A stretch of 54,885 bases of DNA, from NCBI GenBank assembly GCA_964612065.1, contig CAZTCD010000011.1, positions 1-54,885 on the forward strand. Direction: 5' to 3'. This stretch comes from JAKFYM01 sp964612065 (GTDB lineage Bacteria; Bdellovibrionota; UBA1018; CAIPTA01). Made by a program: the position numbers and the translations under genes. The notes under the pieces are model-generated. The model did not search any database and was not told the DNA's origin. It saw only the letters and a program-made list of their open reading frames with translations. Every line of letters starts with the position of its first letter. Position 1 is the first letter of the stretch. This document shows, piece by piece, positions 17,148-25,828 of the stretch.

Positions 17148-19939
17148 AGATTCACCAGCTTCTTGGGCACATAGATCTTCTTCTTGATCTCCTTGCCCTC
17201 GATCGCCTTCTTCACATCAGCCTGCTCCATTGCCAGGGCGTAGATATCGGCCTCCGCCGCGCCAGTAGCGCATTGGAACTCGCCCTTGAGCTTGCCGTTC
17301 ACCTGCACCACGATTTTCATCGTGTCGGAAACGAGCCATTTCGGATCGGCTTTGGGCCAGGGCGCAAACTCGATGCTTTCCTTGTGGCCGAGCTTTTCCC
17401 ATAACTCTTCCGCGATATGGGGCGCGATGGGGGAAACGAGCACCAGGAACTTCTCCATCAGCTCGCGATTATTGCACTTCAAGGCCGTGAACTCGTTCAC
17501 GCAGATCATGAACTGGGAAATGCAGGTATTGAAGTTCATGTGCTCGATATCGCGCGTTACCTTCTCGATGCTCTGGTGGAGGAGGCGCATGGCGGCTTCA
17601 GGAGCCGGATCGCTTACGGCGAGCACGTCTTCGTTTTTATCGTCGCCCCCGTGGGCCCAGCGCCAGAGTTTCTGCAGAAAGCGGAATACGCCTTCAATGG
17701 AAGAGGTATTCCAGGGTTTGGATTGCTCGAGTGGCCCGAGGAACATCTCGAAGAGGCGCAAGGTATCTGCGCCATATTCGTCGCAGACGGAATCGGGATT
17801 CACCACATTGTAGAGGCTCTTGCTCATCTTCTCCACGGCGTGGCCGCATTTGTAAACCTCTACGGAATTTCCGCCCTGCTCGATGCGTTCGGTGAGGAAT
17901 TTCGCTTTGGCGAAATCGGGGCGCCAGGCGCGGAAGGCTTCCATGTCGAGGTAGTCGTTGTCCACGAGCTCCACATCCACGTGCAGCTCCACCACCTCGT
18001 GTTTAGCGCGCAGGCCATGGCTTACAAAGGTATGAGGATCGTTTTTCAAGCGGTAAACAAGGTTCGAGCGACCCTGGATCATTCCCTGGTTCACGAGTTT
18101 TTTGAAGGGCTCATCGATAGGAGCGGCGCCGATATCGTGCAGGAACTTGCACCAGAAGCGGCTATAAATTAAGTGCCCCGTGGCGTGCTCCGAGCCGCCG
18201 AGATAAAGATCCACCTGGCCCCAGTACTCGGCCGTTTTTTTGTCTACAAGAGCGGTATCGTTCCGCGGATCCATATAGCGGAGGTAGTAGGCGGAAGAGC
18301 CCGCAAAGCCCGGCATGGTGCTGAGCTCGAGGGGATGGCCGGATTTCGAAACCCAGTTTTTTGCGCGGCCAAGCGGGGGCTCACCGGTTTCGGTGGGAAG
18401 GTATTTATCTACCTCGGGCAGCTTAACCGGCATCTCTTCCACGCCGAGCACGTGCGGAATGCCATCACGATAGCAAACAGGAAAAGGTTCGCCCCAGTAA
18501 CGCTGGCGGGAAAAGATCGCATCCCTCAGGCGGTAATTGGTTTTCTTGAGGCCCAAGCCCCGCTTTTCGATCTCCTCATTAGCGCGCGCGATAGCAGCCG
18601 GAGTTTCGAGGCCATTCAAAAAATCGGAATTCAGGGATTGGCCCGTTTTGGCTTCATGAGCCGCTTCCTGCACATTCTCGCCCCCGCTCACCACTTCTAG
18701 AATGGGGAGCTGGAAGGTTTTGGCGAAAGCGTGATCGCGGGAATCGTGAGCGGGCACCGCCATGATGGCCCCCGTGCCATAGCCGCCAAGCACATAATCG
18801 CCCACCCAGATGGGGATTTCCTTTTTGGTGAAAGGGTGTAACGCAAAGCCGCCGGTGAACACTCCCGTAACATTGTTTACCTCGGTCTGGCGCTCGCGCT
18901 CGGTGCGGCCTTTGCAGTATTTGATGTAGTCTTCCACCTTTTGCTTTTCGGAAGGTGTGGTGAGCTTCTGCACCCATTCGCTCTCGGGCGCGAGCACCAT
19001 GAAGGTGACGCCGAAGATCGTATCAGGGCGGGTGGTGAAGATGCGGAGGCGCTCTTTGGTGCCCTTGAGCTCGAAATCCACTTCCGCGCCCACACTCTTG
19101 CCGATCCAGTTGCGTTGCATCTCCTTGATCGCTTCCGACCAATCGAGCTTCTCCAGGCCCTGCAGCAGGCGCTCGGCATAGGCCGAGATGCGCAGGCTCC
19201 ACTGCTTCATGATCTTCTGCTCCACGGGATGGCCGCCCCGCACGCTCAGGCCGCCCACCACTTCATCGTTGGCGAGCACGGTGCCGAGGGCCGCGCACCA
19301 GTTCACCGGAAGATCGGCGAGATAGGCGATGCGATATTTCTGGAGCACCTCTTCTTTTTGCTTCTCGCCCCAGCTCTTCCATTCGCCGGCGGTGAAGGCG
19401 CGCTCTTCGCCTCCGTGGGCGGAGAGGTTCACATTCCCGTGGGCCGCGAAATGCTGCTCGAGCTCCGCGATCGGGCGGGCCTTATCAAGCGCAGTATCGT
19501 ACCAGTGCTGAAACATTTCGGCGAAGGCCCATTGGGTCCACTTGTAAAAGCCGGGATCGGAGGTGTTCACCTCGCGCTCCCAATCGAAGCTGAGGCCGAT
19601 GCGCGCGAGTTGCTTTTTATAAGTGCCGATATTTTTTTCTGTGGTCACGGCCGGGTGCTGGCCGGTTTGGATCGCGTATTGCTCGGCGGGAAGGCCGAAA
19701 GCATCCCAGCCCATGGGGTGCAGCACGTTGAAGCCCTGGTGGCGCTTGTAGCGGGAAACGATATCGCTCGCGATATAGCCCAGCGGATGGCCCACATGCA
19801 GGCCCGCGCCCGAAGGGTAGGGGAACATATCGAGCACATAGGATTTGGGCTTTGCCGGATCCGTGCCGGTGCGAAAGGTTTTCTTTTCGGCCCAGTTGGC
19901 CTGCCATTTTTTCTCGAGCGCTTGGGGTTGGTAAGGCAT
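17135..19939 (-). CDS. leuS: Leucine-tRNA ligase
   Basis: A 934-residue class I aminoacyl-tRNA synthetase. The HIGH-type motif is H-V-G-H at 48-51 within P-S-G-A-G-L-H-V-G-H-P-L-G-Y, and the K-M-S-K-S loop lies near residue 700. The editing domain shows G-Y-G-T-G-A-I-M-A-V-P-A-H-D, whose Asp rejects mischarged Val/Ile. The bacterial-type signature A-F-G-L-P-A-E-Q-Y-A is present. It is slightly longer than E. coli LeuRS (860), with an insertion around residues 150-200. It is divergent from the rhodanese gene with 54 bases between them. The start has no clear Shine-Dalgarno. Its 3' end is tandemly repeated downstream. Confidence 0.97.
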   Translation of the reverse strand: MPYQPQALEKKWQANWAEKKTFRTGTDPAKPKSYVLDMFPYPSGAGLHVGHPLGYIASDIVSRYKRHQGFNVLHPMGWDAFGLPAEQYAIQTGQHPAVTTEKNIGTYKKQLARIGLSFDWEREVNTSDPGFYKWTQWAFAEMFQHWYDTALDKARPIAELEQHFAAHGNVNLSAHGGEERAFTAGEWKSWGEKQKEEVLQKYRIAYLADLPVNWCAALGTVLANDEVVGGLSVRGGHPVEQKIMKQWSLRISAYAERLLQGLEKLDWSEAIKEMQRNWIGKSVGAEVDFELKGTKERLRIFTTRPDTIFGVTFMVLAPESEWVQKLTTPSEKQKVEDYIKYCKGRTERERQTEVNNVTGVFTGGFALHPFTKKEIPIWVGDYVLGGYGTGAIMAVPAHDSRDHAFAKTFQLPILEVVSGGENVQEAAHEAKTGQSLNSDFLNGLETPAAIARANEEIEKRGLGLKKTNYRLRDAIFSRQRYWGEPFPVCYRDGIPHVLGVEEMPVKLPEVDKYLPTETGEPPLGRAKNWVSKSGHPLELSTMPGFAGSSAYYLRYMDPRNDTALVDKKTAEYWGQVDLYLGGSEHATGHLIYSRFWCKFLHDIGAAPIDEPFKKLVNQGMIQGRSNLVYRLKNDPHTFVSHGLRAKHEVVELHVDVELVDNDYLDMEAFRAWRPDFAKAKFLTERIEQGGNSVEVYKCGHAVEKMSKSLYNVVNPDSVCDEYGADTLRLFEMFLGPLEQSKPWNTSSIEGVFRFLQKLWRWAHGGDDKNEDVLAVSDPAPEAAMRLLHQSIEKVTRDIEHMNFNTCISQFMICVNEFTALKCNNRELMEKFLVLVSPIAPHIAEELWEKLGHKESIEFAPWPKADPKWLVSDTMKIVVQVNGKLKGEFQCATGAAEADIYALAMEQADVKKAIEGKEIKKKIYVPKKLVNLVAV

Positions 19940-19993
19940 GGGAAGAACTCTACCAGATTTGGCTCCATTTTCCCTTTGGTATAGGCTGCAGGC

Positions 19994-20791
19994 ATGAGCT
20001 TTTTAATCGAACCCAAAGAACTCGCCCGCCGTATGGCGCTGGAGCCCAAACCCGTTCTCCTCGACGCCCGATTTCGGCTGGCCGAGCCTTCCGCCGCAGA
20101 GCAGCTCTTTCTGGAGGGGCATATCCCCGGGGCACAGAGAGTGGATCTGGGAAAGGATCTCTCAGGGCCCAAGAGCGGTAGCAACGGCCGGCATCCTTTG
20201 CCTTCCCGCGAGGCGCTGGTGCAGCTCTTTTCTCGCCTGGGAATCGATTCCGAATCCGAGGTTGTTGCCTACGATGATACCGATCATGCCGGTGCGGGGA
20301 GGCTTTGGTTTCTGCTGCGCTGGATGGGGCACGATAAGGTGAAGGTGTTGCACGGCGGGCTGAAGGCCTGGGGGCAGATGTATCCGCTGGAAATCGGGCC
20401 CGCGGTGGCTCAGGCTCCGAGAGGTTTTGTGGAGAAGCTGCCGCTCGTGGCCACGAAAGATTGGAAGGAAGCGAGCCTGCTGGTAGACGCCCGCGCGCCC
20501 GAGCGCTATCGGGGCGAGGTGGAGCCGCTCGATCCAAAGGCCGGCCATATTCCGGGCGCGAAGAATCTTCCCTACAGCTCGATCCTGGTGGACGGAAAAT
20601 TTCCTTCTCCCGCGGTACTGAAGGAAAAACTGGAAGCGCTCGGGGAGGGGCCCACGTTTTATTGCGGCTCGGGGGTTACGGCCACCGTGCTTCTGTTGGC
20701 GGCAGAAATCGCCGGGCTGCCGGCCTCGATTTATCCCGGAAGCTGGAGTGAGTATTGTGCGATCCCTGGGGCGGAAATCGAGAAGGGTTGA
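19994..20791 (+). CDS. sseA: Tandem-rhodanese sulfurtransferase, 3-mercaptopyruvate type
   Basis: A 265-residue protein with two rhodanese domains. The N-terminal one (about 5-130) is the usual inactive copy, with Asp94-Asp95 where an active Cys would be. The C-terminal one carries C224-G-S-G-V-T-A; the CG[ST]GV[TS] loop is characteristic of 3-mercaptopyruvate sulfurtransferases, whereas thiosulfate sulfurtransferases carry CRKGVT. It would transfer sulfane sulfur to cyanide, thioredoxin or other thiols. It is cytosolic, with no signal peptide. The ATG lacks a clear Shine-Dalgarno; TATAGG lies 8 bases upstream. It converges on the TonB-like gene. Confidence 0.88.
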   Translation: MSFLIEPKELARRMALEPKPVLLDARFRLAEPSAAEQLFLEGHIPGAQRVDLGKDLSGPKSGSNGRHPLPSREALVQLFSRLGIDSESEVVAYDDTDHAGAGRLWFLLRWMGHDKVKVLHGGLKAWGQMYPLEIGPAVAQAPRGFVEKLPLVATKDWKEASLLVDARAPERYRGEVEPLDPKAGHIPGAKNLPYSSILVDGKFPSPAVLKEKLEALGEGPTFYCGSGVTATVLLLAAEIAGLPASIYPGSWSEYCAIPGAEIEKG

Positions 20792-20807
20792 AAAAATCGA
20801 TTCCGGG

Positions 20808-21710
20808 CTAAGTTTGCAGCTGGCCTGTGAGCACGGTTTCCCTCTGCCGATAGGCCGGATCGATCCGATACTCCTCTTCGAGCAGCTCTTCCCCTGGCTC
20901 GCTACCGCCACTGAAAAGGCCCGAAAGATTCAGTTCCACCTTTTTTGATGGCGCACCGTTTGCCGACTGAAATTCCGAATTTTTCAATTCCAGCAACTTC
21001 TCTTTGGCCCTCGGGCCCCTCTCAAAAAAGAGGCGATTGTTGTGAACGGTTCTCGGCAGCTCCACTTTCGGGCGTTCGGATCCGGAAAAGCTGAAATGGA
21101 TGTAGACGGGATTTTGATCCAAGCCGATCAGAGCGCTCTTGAAATCCTCTTCGATCAGCTGGCGGAAGAGTTTCGCGATATGCACGCGAAGCAGGCTCGA
21201 TTCCGATTGGATCGTGATTTCAAAGTAGCCTTTGGTGGGGCGGTTGAACTGCAGGGAAGCGAACACGGATCCCACTTCGTGCTTATTCTGAATCCAAGCT
21301 GGAAAGAAAAGCGCGTTTTCGATCCGCTTGTGTAGGCGACTGTATTTGCTGAAACGTTTGTTCATCTCCGGCTCATACGCAAGCTGGCTGGAGCCTTCGG
21401 CTTCTCGTTCCGAGAGGCCGGTGGAAGGGCTGTAATGGCCGGAGGGGCTGAAAGGGGAGATCGCCAGGTCCAAAGGTGGGCGGACGCTTCTGCCACGCGT
21501 TTGAATCACTGGCCTTTTGAGGCGGGGTTTTTCAGCTGGCGAGTGTTCGTGAGTGCCGGGGAGGTCGGCTTCCATAACCACTTCCACCGAGAGGGTGGCG
21601 GGGGGCGAAGAGAATTTATCTCCGGCCACGAAGGCTAGCAAAAGCGCCAGGTGAAAGAGGGCGGAGAGAAAAATCCAGCCAAGTGGATGTATTTGCCTCA
21701 ATCGAATCAA
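20808..21710 (-). CDS. TonB-like single-span membrane protein of unknown function
   Basis: About 300 residues. A short cytoplasmic start is followed by one membrane helix (L-G-W-I-F-L-S-A-L-F-H-L-A-L-L-L-A-F), then a Pro/Ser-rich periplasmic stretch and a C-terminal globular part. The topology resembles TonB/TolA-type proteins, but no TonB C-terminal signature was recognised and no ExbB/ExbD genes adjoin. The best start is the TTG at 21710: it overlaps the upstream stop as TTGA and has GAGGG 7 bases before it, inside the DUF2339 gene end. A longer TTG start at 21746 is less likely. It is probably co-expressed with the DUF2339 gene. Confidence 0.6.
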   Translation of the reverse strand: MIRLRQIHPLGWIFLSALFHLALLLAFVAGDKFSSPPATLSVEVVMEADLPGTHEHSPAEKPRLKRPVIQTRGRSVRPPLDLAISPFSPSGHYSPSTGLSEREAEGSSQLAYEPEMNKRFSKYSRLHKRIENALFFPAWIQNKHEVGSVFASLQFNRPTKGYFEITIQSESSLLRVHIAKLFRQLIEEDFKSALIGLDQNPVYIHFSFSGSERPKVELPRTVHNNRLFFERGPRAKEKLLELKNSEFQSANGAPSKKVELNLSGLFSGGSEPGEELLEEEYRIDPAYRQRETVLTGQLQT

Positions 21711-23359
21711 TTCCACGCCCTCATCCGTTGAAAGATCCAGCCGCAACCGTATAGCAGCATGCCCGAGGCGAGGAGCGAAAGCACCCGCGCCAGCTGGCCC
21801 GTTTGCAAGAGGTCATAAAAGGTGGCTTTCAAGGTAACCGCCACAAGGATGAGCAGCGCACTCTGGCCGATGGCTTTGTCTTTTTTGGCCCAGGCCCAGC
21901 CCAGCACAAGGATCGCGTAAGCTCCCCAGGTGAGGGAGACGAATAACGAGCCCGACATCTCCACCTTCAGCGAAAGCCGATAGAGCGCGCAAAGCATCTC
22001 GAGATGCGCAAAGCCTAAGAGAATGCTCGCGAGGGATGGGTCTTTCAGCCGGCGGGAGAAGATCGCCGCCAGGGCCACTGCGCCGAAGAGGAAATTATAA
22101 CCCAGGCGGTATTCCAGCGAGATTCCGGAAACGAAGGTCATCAGCGCGCCATAGCCCGCCACTCCGAGCACCACGAGGCGGGAAGGGGAGAGGGCCGTGC
22201 TGGTGGCGGGGATCGCAAAGAGCACGAGGGCCAGGCCCAGGCTGAAAAGCGGTTTGGCGGGGAGTGGGATCAGATTCAGGTATAAAGAGTGCGCAAGTGT
22301 GAGCGCCACAAAGGTGGCGATCGCTTCGCTGCTTTCGAGGCTCCGCTGCAGATAGGCCTTGGCGCCTTGGGAGAGGAGCAGCACCAGCAAGCTGAAGCCC
22401 ATGCCGATCCAGGGGGCCGATTCGGGGATGAGAATGTTGAGGAGGTAGTAGAGGTTGCCGTAATAAGCCAGCAGCAGCAGGCAAAGCGCCCAGGCCTGTT
22501 CGCCTTTCAGCGGCAGCCGGTGCACGAGAGAAAAGGCGAGCGTGCCAATTGCGAAGATCACGAATTGCAGCACGTGCAGCTCGAGGAAGCTCATCGCGAA
22601 ATCGGTGCTGGAGAGAATGTTTCCCTGGAGAGAAAGCAGGCCCACGAGCAGCACGGCGAAGTAAGCGGCCACAAAGAGCACATCGCGCCTTTTCAGAAAG
22701 AAGGCGAGGGTGGAAAAGGAAAGATTCCAGATCAGCAGGAAGCTCGAGAGATTTTTCAGATCCGAAAGTGGCAGGCCGAGCAGGGGCATCGAAAGATAGG
22801 TGCCGGCCACGGCCATCAGCACGAAGATGGCGTTGGCTTTGTGTGCGTTGCTCAGTACAGCGAGCACTCCCACTGCGGTGGCGGCGAGGATCGCGCTGCT
22901 GGGCTCGATCAGATTGTGCACTCGATACGCGGCAAACCAGGAGATGTGAAGCACGGCCACGCCGGCGCCGGAAAGCAGGGATCCGTAATCTTCTCCCAGC
23001 TTCTGCAGAAAATGAGGAAGCGCCAGGCAGAGGATGCCAAAGAAAGCAGCGAGGAAGATCTGTTTTTCCGGAGTGAGCCAGCCGGAATCGATCGTGAGCT
23101 TCACGAAGAATGCTGCGCCAAGCAAAAGAAAAGCGATGCCTACGAGGCCAAAAAAAGATCCTGCGCCGGAAGTTTGGGCGGTGGGGTTTGTGGTGGATGA
23201 AGCGGCGGCCGGCTTCTGCGGTTGCGAGAGTTTTTCGGAAGCAGGGGAGGGGGAAGGTGCCGCTGGTTTTTGAGCCGCGGCTGGAGTAACTCCCATCTTT
23301 GCTTCGAGAGCGCTCAAGCGCGTTTCAAAATTCTGCAGAATCTCGTCAAGCACGGCCAT
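21707..23359 (-). CDS. DUF2339 multi-span membrane protein
   Basis: A 550-residue protein. The first 70 residues contain a short coiled-coil-like helix (I-L-Q-N-F-E-T-R-L-S-A-L-E-A-K-M) and a Pro/Ala/Ser linker. The remainder is a chain of roughly 14 hydrophobic segments. The first membrane blocks, G-I-A-F-L-L-L-G-A-A-F-F-V-K-L-T-I-D-S-G-W-L and G-A-G-V-A-V-L-H-I, match the DUF2339 family (PF10101). The function of the family is unknown; a cell-envelope role has been suggested from context elsewhere. It is transcribed divergently from hppA, and its last codons overlap the start of the TonB-like gene. Confidence 0.82.
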   Translation of the reverse strand: MAVLDEILQNFETRLSALEAKMGVTPAAAQKPAAPSPSPASEKLSQPQKPAAASSTTNPTAQTSGAGSFFGLVGIAFLLLGAAFFVKLTIDSGWLTPEKQIFLAAFFGILCLALPHFLQKLGEDYGSLLSGAGVAVLHISWFAAYRVHNLIEPSSAILAATAVGVLAVLSNAHKANAIFVLMAVAGTYLSMPLLGLPLSDLKNLSSFLLIWNLSFSTLAFFLKRRDVLFVAAYFAVLLVGLLSLQGNILSSTDFAMSFLELHVLQFVIFAIGTLAFSLVHRLPLKGEQAWALCLLLLAYYGNLYYLLNILIPESAPWIGMGFSLLVLLLSQGAKAYLQRSLESSEAIATFVALTLAHSLYLNLIPLPAKPLFSLGLALVLFAIPATSTALSPSRLVVLGVAGYGALMTFVSGISLEYRLGYNFLFGAVALAAIFSRRLKDPSLASILLGFAHLEMLCALYRLSLKVEMSGSLFVSLTWGAYAILVLGWAWAKKDKAIGQSALLILVAVTLKATFYDLLQTGQLARVLSLLASGMLLYGCGWIFQRMRAWN

Positions 23360-23498
23360 GCCACTCTCCTTATGTTGCTTCTTCTTGAAATTGTGAACGA
23401 AGCGCAGGCGCTGTAAACAGGCTTTCCTGTTTCTGCGGTTTCTATAGCGCTGCGAGTTTCGCTTCGCATTAGACGCGGGGCGAATTCTTCCTCAGTTC

Positions 23499-23527
23499 TT
23501 GACTATTTAGCGGTGTTTTCGTACGAC
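23499..23527 (+). promoter_or_regulatory. Candidate hppA promoter
   Basis: TTGACT (23499-23504) and TACGAC (23522-23527) are separated by 17 bases. The distance to the preferred ATG at 23605 leaves a leader of about 70 bases. Confidence 0.45.
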
Positions 23528-23604
23528 CTTGATGCTCGACGAAAAAATCGTTTTTGTTTCTGGTGGCCTCCAAAGAGCGCCGCCTTCATCTCCTTGAGGT
23601 TAAA

Positions 23605-25677
23605 ATGTCGGATAGCTTGCTCTATTCCCCGCTCATCGTTGGTCCGCTCGCGCTCGTGATTGCGATCGCTCTCTACTTCCGTATCATAGGCCTGCCTGAC
23701 GGCAACGAAACCATGAACCGCATCGGCACTTATGTGCGCGAAGGGGCCATGGCCTTCCTCACCCGGGAATATAAAGTGCTCGCGATCTACTCTGTAGTAG
23801 TGGCAGCTCTCCTCGCCTACGCTTTGGGCGGAGTGGCCTCGGGAAGCTTCATCCTCGGCGCCTTCTTCTCTCTCTTGGCAGGCTTCGCCGGCATGAAAGC
23901 CGCCACCTACGCCAACGTGCGCACCGCGCAGGCGGCCCGCGAAGGTTCGAAACCTGCCGCACTTCTCACCGCTCTCGACGGCGGCGCCGTGATGGGCTTC
24001 TCTGTGGCGGGCTTGGGCCTCCTTGGTCTCGGCATCCTCTATCTCGTTTTCCGCGGCACCGATAAGGTGGCCACCGTGCTCCACGCCTTTGCGGTGGGCG
24101 CTTCCTCGATCGCGCTCTTTGCACGCATCGGCGGCGGTATCTATACCAAAGCGGCTGATGTGGGCGCCGATATCGCCGGTAAGGTGATCGAAAACATTCC
24201 TGAAGATGATCCGCGCAACCCCGGCGTGATTGCCGACAACGTGGGCGACAACGTGGGCGACGTGGCCGGCATGGGCGCCGATATTTATGAATCCATGGTG
24301 GCCGCTATCGTATCCGCGATGGCGATTGCCCTCACCGTGCCGCCGAGCGGGCTGGAAATGCTGGTGAACGATCCTGCTTCTATGGCGGGCGAAATGATCC
24401 GCTGGTGGGCCGTTTCTCTCCCTCTTCTCCTTTCCACCCTCGGCCTCGTGATCTCTGTGGTGGTGGTGTTCATCGCGCGCATGATGAAGAACGGCAACCC
24501 GGCCTCCGTGCTGCGTAATGCACTTCTTATCCCGCCAGTGCTTCTCACGGTGGCATCTGCGATCCTGATGCCGATGTTCGGCCTGAGCCAGGGCGTGACC
24601 ATCGCTCTCGCTGCTGGCGCCTTCGGCGGCGGCATCATCGGCCTCGTAACGGAATATTATACGGCGGCCAGCCCGATTCGTAAGATCGCCGAAGCCTGCA
24701 CTACCGGTGCCGGCACGGGCGTGATCCGCGGCCTCGCCGTGGGAATGGAATCGATTGTAGTGCCCATGGGCGTGGTGGCTTTGGCTGCCGGTGTGTCTAA
24801 CCACTACCTCGGCCTTTACGGTATCGCGATCGCCGCTGTGGGAATGCTCGCAGGCACGGCAGTGGTGATGACCGTAGACGCCTACGGACCCATCGCCGAT
24901 AACGCTGGCGGTATTTCCGAGATGAGCGGCCTCGGCAAAGAGGTGCGCGATATCACCGACGAGCTCGACGCTGTGGGCAACACCACGGCCGCGATCGGCA
25001 AAGGCTTTGCCATCGGCTCTGCCATTCTCACCGTATTGGCGCTTTTCTCTGCCTACAATATGGAGATCAACCATGTGCGTGAGCTTGCAGGGAAAGAAAA
25101 ACTCTTACTCGAGCTTACAGACGCAAAAGTGCTGATCGGCATCATCATCGGCTCCATTCTTCCCTTCATCGTGGGCGCCTCCACCATGACAGCGGTAGGC
25201 CGCGCCGCTGGTGCGATCGTGGAAGAAATTGGACGCCAGTTCCGTGAAATTCCGGGCCTTCTCGAAGGCAAGGCGGAGCCGGAACCCGCCAAGATCGTGG
25301 ATATCTCCACCATGGCGGCTCTGAAAGAGATGATCTTTCCGGGCACTGTAGCGATCCTTTCTCCCATCGTGGTTGGTTTCCTCCTCGGTCCCACGGCTCT
25401 GGCTGGAACCTTGGCGGGCTCTCTGGCCGTAGGTGCCACGCTCGCGCTCTTCATGGCGAACGCTGGCGGCGCCTGGGATAATGGTAAAAAGTTCATTGAG
25501 AAGGGCAAATTGCCTGGCCACAAAAAAGGCTCTGATGCTCATAAGGCTGCAGTGGTGGGCGATACCGTAGGCGATCCTTTCAAGGATACTTCGGGCCCTG
25601 GAGTTTCGATCTTGATTAAGGTGATGGGGGTAGTATCGTTGCTGATAGCACCGCTCATCGCTCAGTACTGGCTCTAG
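23605..25677 (+). CDS. hppA: K+-dependent-type ion-translocating membrane pyrophosphatase
   Basis: A 690-residue integral membrane enzyme that couples hydrolysis of pyrophosphate to H+ or Na+ pumping. Hallmarks are the D-V-G-A-D...E-D-D-P-R-N-P-G-V-I-A-D-N-V-G-D-N-V-G-D block (about 184-230) and the C-terminal D-T-V-G-D-P-F-K-D-T-S-G-P region. In G-N-T-T-A462-A-I-G-K the Ala occupies the site where K+-independent enzymes have Lys, so K+ stimulation is expected. Whether H+ or Na+ is moved was not resolved. The ATG at 23605 with GAGG 7 bases upstream is preferred over the longer frame from 23554. It could supply energy when ATP is short. Confidence 0.95.
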   Translation: MSDSLLYSPLIVGPLALVIAIALYFRIIGLPDGNETMNRIGTYVREGAMAFLTREYKVLAIYSVVVAALLAYALGGVASGSFILGAFFSLLAGFAGMKAATYANVRTAQAAREGSKPAALLTALDGGAVMGFSVAGLGLLGLGILYLVFRGTDKVATVLHAFAVGASSIALFARIGGGIYTKAADVGADIAGKVIENIPEDDPRNPGVIADNVGDNVGDVAGMGADIYESMVAAIVSAMAIALTVPPSGLEMLVNDPASMAGEMIRWWAVSLPLLLSTLGLVISVVVVFIARMMKNGNPASVLRNALLIPPVLLTVASAILMPMFGLSQGVTIALAAGAFGGGIIGLVTEYYTAASPIRKIAEACTTGAGTGVIRGLAVGMESIVVPMGVVALAAGVSNHYLGLYGIAIAAVGMLAGTAVVMTVDAYGPIADNAGGISEMSGLGKEVRDITDELDAVGNTTAAIGKGFAIGSAILTVLALFSAYNMEINHVRELAGKEKLLLELTDAKVLIGIIIGSILPFIVGASTMTAVGRAAGAIVEEIGRQFREIPGLLEGKAEPEPAKIVDISTMAALKEMIFPGTVAILSPIVVGFLLGPTALAGTLAGSLAVGATLALFMANAGGAWDNGKKFIEKGKLPGHKKGSDAHKAAVVGDTVGDPFKDTSGPGVSILIKVMGVVSLLIAPLIAQYWL

Positions 25678-25736
25678 GAGTTGGTTCTAGGATTCGGCTC
25701 TAGGCAGCGAAGCCTGAGAGGAAACAGAGCAAAGCA

Positions 25737-25761
25737 GCTGGGAGCCTAGAAGGCTCCCAGC
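25737..25761 (+). terminator. Hairpin after hppA
   Basis: Ten-base perfect arms (25737-25746, 25752-25761; GCTGGGAGCC type) enclose a 5-base loop, 60 bases after the hppA stop. There is no U-tract, so termination would be Rho-dependent or weak. Flanking sequence repeats ACAGAGCAA twice. Confidence 0.45.
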
Positions 25762-25828
25762 ACAGAACAGAGCAAGGAAACGGTGCCCTTCTTCCTAACC
25801 AAAGGAAGATGCAATCACGGAGGGGACC

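Noticed and set aside
20808..21710. Assignment of the single-span protein as a true TonB
   Set aside because: Topology fits, but the TonB C-terminal signature and ExbB/ExbD partners are missing, so only TonB-like is stated.
23503..25074. 523-codon His/Arg/Asp-rich frame opposite hppA
   Set aside because: It mirrors the conserved pyrophosphatase and carries no recognisable domain; high His content reflects antisense of Val/Met/Asp codons.
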